In this document: piece after piece, positions 7,692 to 14,726 of the stretch
Position numbering within the stretch: position 1 is the stretch's first letter
Layout: each line of letters begins with the position of its first letter
NCBI GenBank assembly: GCA_050181835.1
Contig: JBFXCU010000035.1
Coordinates: 1-17,120 of the forward strand
Direction: 5' to 3'
Length of the DNA: 17,120 bases
Origin: CAILZL01 sp050181835
GTDB taxonomy: Bacteria > Pseudomonadota > Gammaproteobacteria > Steroidobacterales > Steroidobacteraceae
Made by a program: the position numbers and the translations under genes
The notes under the pieces: generated by a model
Told to the model about the DNA's origin: nothing
Databases searched by the model: none
The model's input: only the letters and a program-made list of their open reading frames with translations

Positions 7692-8871
7692 ATTTGTCTA
7701 TTCTATCTATCGCTAAGGCCACACCAAGCGATGCCTGGAATGATGTTGTCTCGAAAAAATTATGCGTGAACATAAACATGGGCATAATGCAGAAAAATAT
7801 AAATGGTGAGGATGTGGGCCAATAAAGCAGGTATATCGCAAATACAATAATGACCGCCCCTAAAATGCCAAAGTTTACGAGATTCTCGATTATCTCATTA
7901 TGAGCAGACCAACCGACAGCTCCAGTCATGTATCTGTATCCATTACCAAGGAGGGGTGCTTCAAGAAATTTTTCCGCGCCATACCTTAGAAGAAACCACC
8001 GCGTACTGGAACTCTCGTCTCCACTAAATCTGGTTACCACTCTATCAAATAAATTAAGAACTTCAATCTGGGAAAAGATAAGTCCTAAGGATATTAAAAC
8101 AACAACTGTTATAGATAACACAAGAAATGGGAAGGACCTTCTTATAAAAGTCAGATATGCTAGATAGAATAACAACGCTAGAATTCCAGCACGTGATTGC
8201 GATAAGAATATTATTATCAGTGTCAGAACGAGCGGGATCAGAAATATGTATATTTTTTTTGTGCTATTACAGCGCTCTGAAATAAATAAGAGTATAAGCG
8301 AAATTGCCGCGGTTACGTTGGGGTTCAGAAAGCCACCTGGCCTAATCAAATATGTGCGAATCCCATCGTCAAGATCAAGCATTCTGGGATTGATATACCC
8401 AAGCATTTCTGCCAGCTGCCCACATAGCAATATCACTAGAGAGCACAAAACATACACAAATATTAACATTTTCGCCCTGTTTAGTTTTTTCGGATCCTGA
8501 TCTAGGATGACTAATCTTGTGTAGACATACATGAGAAGAAAAATACCCAAGGAAACTATATGCACAAAATATATTCGCGCTTCCACTAGGAAAAATAATG
8601 AATGAATGAAGAAAAATATGTTGTAGATTAGGAATCCGACAAACATCTTTAAATCTACATACAAAAGTGGACTTCTGAAAAACTTATGATCGGAAAGAAG
8701 AACTCCCATTGCGCATAAGACAAAAATATACGCAATTATTGGCTTAAGGGTATAGAATCCTGTCGCCAATCCCAGAACAAGTATTCCAAACATTAATTTT
8801 GTCAATACCTGACTAGTGGGATATATCCATGCGTTCATTTTTATACGCCAACAATTAGACTGTTGAATCAC
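7675..8871 (-). CDS. wzy: O-antigen polymerase/ligase family membrane protein (probable Wzy)
   Basis: This 398-residue, very hydrophobic protein has about ten to twelve predicted membrane helices. In the middle is the Wzy_C/O-antigen ligase signature LSQSRAGILALL, and after a large soluble loop comes NGYRYMTGAVGWSAHNEIIENL, whose His-Asn-Glu cluster matches the HxxxxE pattern before the last helices. In a cluster with Wzx and an initiating WbpL-type transferase, the role is joining of repeat units on undecaprenyl diphosphate at the outer face of the inner membrane. A WaaL-type ligase has the same domain, so the split between polymerase and ligase rests on context. The start is either GTG at 8871, overlapping the preceding stop as GTGA, or ATG at 8838 (MNAW). 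Part of the gene is very AT-rich: 8041-8100 is 16 of 60 GC. Confidence 0.8.
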   Translation of the reverse strand: MIQQSNCWRIKMNAWIYPTSQVLTKLMFGILVLGLATGFYTLKPIIAYIFVLCAMGVLLSDHKFFRSPLLYVDLKMFVGFLIYNIFFFIHSLFFLVEARIYFVHIVSLGIFLLMYVYTRLVILDQDPKKLNRAKMLIFVYVLCSLVILLCGQLAEMLGYINPRMLDLDDGIRTYLIRPGGFLNPNVTAAISLILLFISERCNSTKKIYIFLIPLVLTLIIIFLSQSRAGILALLFYLAYLTFIRRSFPFLVLSITVVVLISLGLIFSQIEVLNLFDRVVTRFSGDESSSTRWFLLRYGAEKFLEAPLLGNGYRYMTGAVGWSAHNEIIENLVNFGILGAVIIVFAIYLLYWPTSSPFIFFCIMPMFMFTHNFFETTSFQASLGVALAIDRIDKYVKFR

Positions 8872-10007
8872 GCAGGATCATTCAGCGCAGTTCCGAAGGT
8901 TTTCTCATACAACTTCACAGTGTTTTGTATCGTGAACGGCGTTATTGCTGAGGATCCACTGAAATGTTGCTTGCCCTGCTTTATCCATCTATTTATAGCT
9001 TGGGCCAACTCAAAACTATCGGTAGCATCTGCGACTTCGCAACCGTGAAGGCCTCTAACGATATTGCTTGCCTCACCTAATTCTGGAGTTGAGATTATAG
9101 GAGTATTGCATGCTAGTGCTTCCAACAATACATTTGGAAATCCCTCATAATGCGAGCTCAAGATAAGTGCATCTGCCTTTATAAAAAAAGCGTATGGATT
9201 TTTTTGAAATCCTGCAAATCGAATTTTGTCTTTTAAACCCTTGGATTCCGTCAACAACTCCAATGTTTTTAACATAGGTCCTTCGCCAAGGATGGTGAGA
9301 TAAAGATTTGGGTTGTTACAGAGCGCAAGTGACTCGATTAGGATGTCGAATCCCTTAACTGGAACCAAACGACCTGCTGCGACAAAATTAATGGCAGTAG
9401 AATTGTCATTAGAAATTACTGGTTGCACCCCTATATCAATATCTTCCGATGCCATTTTGTTAATTTGATCAACGTCCACGGGGTTATGAATGATGATTGT
9501 TTTTTCAGGTGGAACGTAATGGTTATCCACGAGGTCGCTTTGCATATGTTTGGACTGACACACGACCATATCAAAGCATTTATAAAATCGACGATAGGCC
9601 CATTTCCATAACCAAGGACTAGAGTAACCACGGATCGTTTTGGATACGATGCTTGATTCTCGAGCGATATAGCGAACTCTATTCGGCAATAGATTGCGCA
9701 ATATTGCCAATGCAAGGTTTAAATGCCCCAATGTTGATAAAACTATATCTGGCTTATTGAGCCAAATAAGCGAGATTATTTTTGGCAATGAATAACGTAC
9801 TCGTGAGCATTTTAAATCGATAAATTTGACATCATCGGGAATATCTTCACGATAAACCGAATTTCGCATATCTACTACAGCGATTGACAGTTCAAATCTT
9901 CTGCGATCTAGATGCCTGAGCAGGGTAATAATAACTCGCTCTGATCCACCGCCAGTTAACGTGGGTATCAAAAACAGGATTCGTGTCTTCTTATCCTCCA
10001 TCATCAT
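8868..10007 (-). CDS. GT4-family glycosyltransferase C (PglH/PglJ-like)
   Basis: This is a GT-B fold enzyme of 379 residues from ATG at 10007. The first strand and loop RILFLIPTLTGGGSERVIITLLRHL give the GGGSER motif, KPDIVLSTLGHLNLAL follows, then IIHNPVD and AAGRLVPVKGFDILIESLAL. The E-x7-E element is in YEGFPNVLLEALACNTPII. It resembles PglH/PglJ-type HexNAc transferases, though that is family likeness and not a substrate call. The start lies among three consecutive ATGs (10007, 10004, 10001); the first overlaps the deacetylase TGA as ATGA. An in-frame TTG or GTG farther upstream would only add a tail over the deacetylase end. The C-terminus overlaps the wzy-like start by four bases. Confidence 0.85.
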   Translation of the reverse strand: MMMEDKKTRILFLIPTLTGGGSERVIITLLRHLDRRRFELSIAVVDMRNSVYREDIPDDVKFIDLKCSRVRYSLPKIISLIWLNKPDIVLSTLGHLNLALAILRNLLPNRVRYIARESSIVSKTIRGYSSPWLWKWAYRRFYKCFDMVVCQSKHMQSDLVDNHYVPPEKTIIIHNPVDVDQINKMASEDIDIGVQPVISNDNSTAINFVAAGRLVPVKGFDILIESLALCNNPNLYLTILGEGPMLKTLELLTESKGLKDKIRFAGFQKNPYAFFIKADALILSSHYEGFPNVLLEALACNTPIISTPELGEASNIVRGLHGCEVADATDSFELAQAINRWIKQGKQHFSGSSAITPFTIQNTVKLYEKTFGTALNDPA

Positions 10008-10747
10008 AAGTGAAAGCGACGCTTTGTTTTGACCGCAGACAGCCAAAGTAGATTGAATAACCAATCGAAGGTAGTTCTAGTGGAAGTGCACGCTGTAAGT
10101 TGCAAATCGTGCACGCTTATGATTAATTTTTGGTAGCGCTTAAGATCATTCTCTAGTAGATCGAGATCGTACTGTGAGAACGAATTAGAGTGGTAACATA
10201 TTGTCCATATACCCATTGGCATGGGTCTGAATTTCCACATCTGCTGGGGTAACCATATCGCATTCATATATCGAATTGGACGTATAAAGTAACCGTCGCT
10301 GATAATATTCAACCCATTCTCAATTAATATACGTACGGTATCCTGATCGAATGAGTGGGCAGGCGCAACCCATGCGTCTGGATTTATATTATTGTCCTTG
10401 AAAATACGTAATGCTGCTTGCAGCTTTCTCTGCTGAACATCATATGAAAGTCCTGCAAATTCGCTGACTCTGTTAATGCCGACTAAACCGCTGTCATTCG
10501 TTTCATATAGGTGTTCATAGCCATGCAGCGCGATACACCAGTTGTTTTTTTGCCAGTACCTAGCTCTTTCCCAAAAATCGAGTCTCGCATCCATCACCTT
10601 GAGCTTTTCATCCTTATTGTTTGGGACGATTGCTACGATGGGTTTAACATTAAAATCAAATAACAGCGGTTCGATGCGGTCCCATATCGACCAGTCCATC
10701 GTGGGGCATATATCGTCAAATCGAACGAGATAACGGGCGCCAGCCAT
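10004..10747 (-). CDS. DUF2334/NodB-like carbohydrate deacetylase
   Basis: This 247-residue protein shows the layout of metal-dependent polysaccharide deacetylases. RFDDICP carries the Asp pair at residues 11-12, HGYEH gives metal-binding His75 and His79, and WVAPAHSFD (His131, Asp134) and SVHD (His213) fit later catalytic motifs. This pattern matches the DUF2334 family. There is no signal peptide or membrane segment, so it should act in the cytoplasm, probably on a lipid-linked or nucleotide sugar, unlike the exported chitin and peptidoglycan deacetylases. Removal of an N- or O-acetyl group from a repeat-unit sugar is the inferred reaction. ATG at 10747 overlaps the upstream TGA by one base (TGATG); its stop overlaps the next ATG. 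The presence of catalytic residues argues for activity, but the substrate is unknown. Confidence 0.78.
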   Translation of the reverse strand: MAGARYLVRFDDICPTMDWSIWDRIEPLLFDFNVKPIVAIVPNNKDEKLKVMDARLDFWERARYWQKNNWCIALHGYEHLYETNDSGLVGINRVSEFAGLSYDVQQRKLQAALRIFKDNNINPDAWVAPAHSFDQDTVRILIENGLNIISDGYFIRPIRYMNAIWLPQQMWKFRPMPMGIWTICYHSNSFSQYDLDLLENDLKRYQKLIISVHDLQLTACTSTRTTFDWLFNLLWLSAVKTKRRFHL

Positions 10748-11445
10748 CAGGAATCGCTCAATCGACGGAATAATATCCTGTCATTTGTTTTTGTGCTGTA
10801 ATCGAGTAGGAGTTTCTCTATAGGCATGCTGAAAAACAATTTGGCTAGACGGCCATGCGGAGGGAATGGGTGTCCGACCTTGAACGCAAATCTATCATTC
10901 AACCACGTGCGAGCACGGACGAAGGCTGAGAGAGAATCTCTATTCCAGTCAGAGTGGGTGGTATCAACATAACCAATTCCACCAGGCTTTATCAGTGAAA
11001 ATAGTATTTTTCCAAACGAGCGGTCATCAAAGCAGTAATTCCAGCAGATTCTATTGAATACCAAGTCATATTGCTTTTTCAGGATTTCTGGTGCTTCATC
11101 CATATACCCGAGCGAGAGATTTATATGAACATGATTTTCCTGTGCCTTGGATTGGGTATATCCGCGATAAATGGTAGAAACATCATGCCACGTAACATCC
11201 GCACCAAGTTTGGCGAATGCAATAGAATACTGGCCTGCTCCTCCACCAAGATCCAGCACTTGTTTTCCGTCGAACCCATTCATCCATGTTTCCAGTTCAT
11301 CGATAAGATCACTGCGAACCTCAGTAGACCAGGCGTTACATGCATATTTTTCCGCATGATTAGGCGGAACCGGATCCCATCCTCTTTCAGGACGATATAA
11401 CAATGAATGAATCTGGTTGATCATCGGCTGATTCTCTCCAACCAT
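10747..11445 (-). CDS. Class I SAM-dependent methyltransferase 2
   Basis: The protein has 232 residues from ATG at 11445, or 225 from ATG at 11424. SAM motif I is QVLDLGGGAGQYSIAF, strand 2 ends in VTWHDVS, and the middle motif is YDLVFNRICWNYCFDDRSF. The later GGIGYVDTTHSDWNRDS segment lies where class I enzymes bind the acceptor. The downstream start at 11424 has GGAGAG about 9 bases before it and gives MINQIHSLLYRP, so it may be the true one; it also overlaps the stop of a short ORF by four bases. The acceptor is unknown. It stands in a kinase-methyltransferase-deacetylase block, so a role in modifying the glycan is likely, either on each unit or at the chain end. Confidence 0.75.
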   Translation of the reverse strand: MVGENQPMINQIHSLLYRPERGWDPVPPNHAEKYACNAWSTEVRSDLIDELETWMNGFDGKQVLDLGGGAGQYSIAFAKLGADVTWHDVSTIYRGYTQSKAQENHVHINLSLGYMDEAPEILKKQYDLVFNRICWNYCFDDRSFGKILFSLIKPGGIGYVDTTHSDWNRDSLSAFVRARTWLNDRFAFKVGHPFPPHGRLAKLFFSMPIEKLLLDYSTKTNDRILFRRLSDS

Positions 11446-11519
11446 GGAATTCTCTTTGATATCCGGTCATTGCCGAAGATCATCAAATAACAGATAGGTG
11501 CTGTTGGAATATCATCCAT
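11421..11519 (-). CDS. Possible 32-codon ORF between the two methyltransferases
   Basis: The 105-bp gap between methyltransferases 3 and 2 is largely covered by an open frame from ATG at 11519 (MDDIPTAPICYLMIFGNDR, then a basic tail). It extends to TTG at 11570 inside the end of the upstream gene (49 aa). Its TGA overlaps the internal ATG at 11424 of the next gene as ATGA, the same coupling seen throughout this operon. No clear Shine-Dalgarno site precedes it and I recognise no family. It could be a small translated coupling ORF, the remnant of a lost gene, or chance. Confidence 0.25.
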   Translation of the reverse strand: MDDIPTAPICYLMIFGNDRISKRIPWLERISR

Positions 11520-11550
11520 ATTATTCAGATCGTCGCCATGCCATTTAGCG

Positions 11551-12303
11551 TCATGAACGCTTACAGACAAAGATTAAATTATCGCCAAAATATCTCAGCG
11601 GGCGAAATCTACTTAGGATAGCTTCAGTGGGTCGCAACAAGAATATAGGCATCAACAGGCGATTCTCTGATGATGGGAATAGACATAGGGGATATATTTC
11701 TTTAACGAGTAGATTATTTTCGCCAATTAGAGAATCAACCTCGGATAGGCTCATTCCATCATTATTATGGCGTCCAAGAAGTTTTGCTAATTTGTTACGC
11801 AAGCTTCCTGTATTACGGTGATTATTGATTATCAGATATCCATCGTCGGATAAATGTTTTACCAATATTTGAATTACCTGCCTTCTTAGCATGGGCTGGG
11901 CATTAGGAAAGAAGCGAAATGCTGTTATGAGATTAAACTTTCGGGTACCAAGCACATCATTATTTGTTAGATCGGCTTCGATGATTTCAGATGCTGTGTT
12001 GGTGGAGCGCGCGACATCAAGCATACTCGGAGAGAGATCAACCCCAACACTTTCATTTGTCCGAGCTGACAGATAATGCAAAATTCTTCCCGTACCGCAA
12101 GCGAAATCTAGATGCCGAATTTCCACGTCTCGATAAAATAAATCTAAGATTCTATCAAGAATCTGCTTTTCAAAATTCCATACCATATTTCGGTAAGGGT
12201 CATTGAGGAACATTGCGTGGTAAGACTGACCTTTATCTTTTCCAATATGAGATTCTCGATAATCAATCGATGCATTGTTTGTATTGTTGGGTTTCATCGT
12301 CAT
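11551..12303 (-). CDS. Class I SAM-dependent methyltransferase 3
   Basis: This is a 250-residue protein. After an N-terminal helix region (SYHAMFLNDPYRNMVWNFEK) comes SAM motif I HLDFACGTGRILHYL, strand 2 VGVDLSPSMLDVAR, and motif II IIEADL, then FNLITAFRFFPNAQPMLRR. NNHRNTGSLRNKLAKLLGRHN follows the Rossmann core. The layout matches Methyltransf_25/11-like enzymes common in glycan loci. It starts at ATG 12303, 27 bases after the kinase stop, with a weak ribosome binding site. The acceptor cannot be predicted. The adjacent kinase makes a phosphate or phosphorylated sugar a conceivable target, as in WbdD-type terminators, but that is inference. Confidence 0.78.
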   Translation of the reverse strand: MTMKPNNTNNASIDYRESHIGKDKGQSYHAMFLNDPYRNMVWNFEKQILDRILDLFYRDVEIRHLDFACGTGRILHYLSARTNESVGVDLSPSMLDVARSTNTASEIIEADLTNNDVLGTRKFNLITAFRFFPNAQPMLRRQVIQILVKHLSDDGYLIINNHRNTGSLRNKLAKLLGRHNNDGMSLSEVDSLIGENNLLVKEIYPLCLFPSSENRLLMPIFLLRPTEAILSRFRPLRYFGDNLIFVCKRS

Positions 12304-12330
12304 TTCTGATTACAACGCTTTTTGAAACGC

Positions 12331-13092
12331 TTACATCATCTTGAGAGATTTCAAGAATGACTTTAGAATAGCCTCGCTAAAAGGCAGCAATAACCTAGAT
12401 TTTACTATCGAGTACTGAAGTATTTCATTCCGACTTCTCGGCATTTCATTGGCAAAGAACATGGCCGCATAGGTAGCGGCAGTATCTGGATTATAAGCAA
12501 ACTCTGCTGCGTTTAAATACGCGTTTAAAAAGGCCCGGATAACTGGATCCACTGGATTGCTGTACAGAAATCTCATATCAGGGCGTAGTATCAAGTTGGA
12601 TATAAACCACATGATGTCAAAATACCGCGTTCCGTAGGTTGATCTTCCACCATGAAGAGGAGTCATTTGCCAGTCGATAATTATTATCTGAGTCTTTCTT
12701 TCCCCCACGCATACGTTGCTAACTGACAAATCACCATGGAAAAAAACCTCATCACGAGGGAATGATAGCACCTCTGGAAGAGGCGTTTTCATGTTGTCCG
12801 GAAGTACTAGTTCTCTATGGATGACCGCCAAGGCTCTACCTAAACAAGCTGCGGCGCTGATTTTCTCTTTTCCCCATGTGAAAGCACCCGACATCGGTTT
12901 GATGGGTAGTCGCTGAAATACGGCCAGCCCTTTTTGATCATCGTAGTCAAGCACTTCGGGGGCAGTAAATAAACCGCTGTCTTTCCCAATTTGACAGGCG
13001 CGATGAGTTTTTTCAACCTCTACTCGCATTAATTCAGGAGCAGCAGTTTTCTCCACTGTATCCTTATTGATTTTTACGAGACTATGCCGCAT
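12331..13092 (-). CDS. Aminoglycoside-phosphotransferase-fold (APH-like) kinase
   Basis: This 253-residue protein carries the Brenner motif FFHGDLSVSN (catalytic Asp) near residue 138 and the metal-binding Asp in IIIIDWQMTPLHGG, which define the APH/choline kinase superfamily. The N-lobe is short. A possible ATP-site Lys lies in TVEKTA and a possible pairing Glu in RVEVEKTHRA, but no glycine-rich loop is visible. In surface-glycan loci such kinases are candidates for phosphorylating a sugar hydroxyl, like LPS heptose or Kdo kinases. A small-molecule target is the other option. It starts at ATG 13092, ten bases after the flippase stop, and leads the modification cassette. Specificity is not predictable from sequence. 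Confidence 0.75.
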   Translation of the reverse strand: MRHSLVKINKDTVEKTAAPELMRVEVEKTHRACQIGKDSGLFTAPEVLDYDDQKGLAVFQRLPIKPMSGAFTWGKEKISAAACLGRALAVIHRELVLPDNMKTPLPEVLSFPRDEVFFHGDLSVSNVCVGERKTQIIIIDWQMTPLHGGRSTYGTRYFDIMWFISNLILRPDMRFLYSNPVDPVIRAFLNAYLNAAEFAYNPDTAATYAAMFFANEMPRSRNEILQYSIVKSRLLLPFSEAILKSFLKSLKMM

Positions 13093-13102
13093 CGCAACTC
13101 AG

Positions 13103-14635
13103 TTAGTCAGTCTTGGATGCTAAAAATGAAAGCATTTTTCTGCTGAACATTTCTAGAGTATTGCCAATCCATCGTTTTTCCAAAGATGAGGTAATCAATA
13201 TGTAGCATCCACCTAAAAACAAGATTATGGCTAGTAGAGAAACTAGAATCTGACTAACCATGTGATTGAAGGCACCTAGTAATTCGACTTGGTACGCAAT
13301 TAAGGCTACAACGATAGCAATACTGAAAGGATAAATAAAAACCTGGAGAATTAGCTTTATTAGATTAATTTTGACTAATTTGGCACAAAATATTGTTTGA
13401 AGAATTCCTGTGGTAAGGTTTCCTGCGACTAAACCCAAACATACAGAAAGGTAAGCATTTCCTGATTTCCAGAAGATAGCAAAAATAGAGGCGAAGGGAA
13501 CAACTACTAGGCCGATAAAGTAAATATATATGACGACTTTTAATCGATCCATACCCTTAAGCATATGATGAGAAACAGATGTTATTTCCAGAAATGCTAC
13601 GCTGGTGAGAATCGACAATGTATATGGAATAAGAAATTTATATTCTCGGCCAACCCAGAAGCTAAAAAGCGATTCAATCGTCAAGCCAAATGCCAGCAAT
13701 ACAGATAGAGCAAATACGCTTATGTAACGCATGCCGCGAACCATGAGCTCTTGCAGCATAATCTGATTATTCGTGGTGCTGTAAGCGCTCGTAGCCGGCA
13801 TAACAGTAATAACCATGGCCCCGATAAGATAGGACAATAACAATCCCGGCATGAGTGTTATAGCGAGATGCGTAACAAAGGCGGTTGATTCCAAATAATT
13901 CATCAACCATCTTATGCCAGTCGAGTTAAGAGCAAGACAGGCGGATGCAAGGACGGTTGAGGCTCCAAACAGGGCAATCAGACGAAAATTCTTCATCTCA
14001 AACAATCTAGGATTAATATGTAAACCAGGAACTAATTTATAGGCCATCGGGACCTGAACGAATCTGGACAAGAGTAACATTACCATCATGATTGCAATCA
14101 AGGCATAGACCGAGGGAGATACCAGCCTAAACCAGAGAAAAATGGCAGCAAGTCCGATATATTTCGAAATGACGTCAACGATAGCAGATAAATAATATCG
14201 CTGACGCGACTGAATTATGGCGATGTATGGCGTAAGTGGAATGGTAAACAGAAGCAGTAATCCAACAAGAATTAGCGCTGAGGTAACTTGTCCAGTTTGA
14301 TCGTCATACAGTACCGAGGCGATAAGTACCCCACCACAACCCAGTACAGCCAACAATATTGAGTAAATGAGGCTGGAGCTAACCGTGCTGTTAATCTCAC
14401 TTGTCCGACCTAGCGCCAAAAATCCTGCGCAATATTTGACGACACCAGACTGCAACGACCTTTCCAGTTGATCTATGGACATCATCAGAGACCAGATCAA
14501 GGCATAGATTCCATAGCCCACTTCCCCTATCGTCCTGATGAGGTAAGGAACCAGGATAAATTGTGGAACTAATGATAATAGCCTGGCCATCCATATGACC
14601 ACGGCATTCGATATAATCAAATGAGATTGACGCAA
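13103..14635 (-). CDS. wzx: Wzx-like O-antigen flippase (MOP/polysaccharide transporter superfamily)
   Basis: This 510-residue integral membrane protein has about 12 to 14 hydrophobic helices along its whole length. The N-terminus (IISNAVVIWMARLLSLVPQFILVPYLIRTIG) with VGYGIYAL shortly after is characteristic of RfbX/Wzx-type exporters of the MOP superfamily. It would move the undecaprenyl-diphosphate-linked repeat unit to the periplasmic face for Wzy. The start is TTG at 14635: a TGA lies just upstream in frame, GAGG is about 6 bases before it, and the first helix follows directly. It is the first gene of the AT-richer block and lies 91 bases after the SLC13 stop. In that 91-bp gap I found no convincing promoter, no JUMPstart/ops element and no terminator. 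Confidence 0.87.
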   Translation of the reverse strand: MRQSHLIISNAVVIWMARLLSLVPQFILVPYLIRTIGEVGYGIYALIWSLMMSIDQLERSLQSGVVKYCAGFLALGRTSEINSTVSSSLIYSILLAVLGCGGVLIASVLYDDQTGQVTSALILVGLLLLFTIPLTPYIAIIQSRQRYYLSAIVDVISKYIGLAAIFLWFRLVSPSVYALIAIMMVMLLLSRFVQVPMAYKLVPGLHINPRLFEMKNFRLIALFGASTVLASACLALNSTGIRWLMNYLESTAFVTHLAITLMPGLLLSYLIGAMVITVMPATSAYSTTNNQIMLQELMVRGMRYISVFALSVLLAFGLTIESLFSFWVGREYKFLIPYTLSILTSVAFLEITSVSHHMLKGMDRLKVVIYIYFIGLVVVPFASIFAIFWKSGNAYLSVCLGLVAGNLTTGILQTIFCAKLVKINLIKLILQVFIYPFSIAIVVALIAYQVELLGAFNHMVSQILVSLLAIILFLGGCYILITSSLEKRWIGNTLEMFSRKMLSFLASKTD

Positions 14636-14726
14636 CGGTAACCTCGCTCAAGCTCATAATCGGTCATCATCGTAATAAATTTGTGTTTCAAAATATCGGT
14701 TGATAATCAGTGATGACTCTGTGATT

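Noticed and set aside
12331..13092. Aminoglycoside resistance gene
   Set aside because: Only the fold motifs match; its place inside a glycan operon and its reduced N-lobe do not suggest drug resistance.
14397..14657. 86-residue minus-strand frame with an ATG just before the flippase
   Set aside because: It runs inside the wzx-like gene in another frame; the flippase starting at TTG 14635 explains the region and has the membrane pattern.
14636..14726. Promoter or JUMPstart/ops element before the flippase gene
   Set aside because: TTGAAA occurs, but no -10-like hexamer lies at 16-18 bases, and no GGCGGTAG-type ops core is present.
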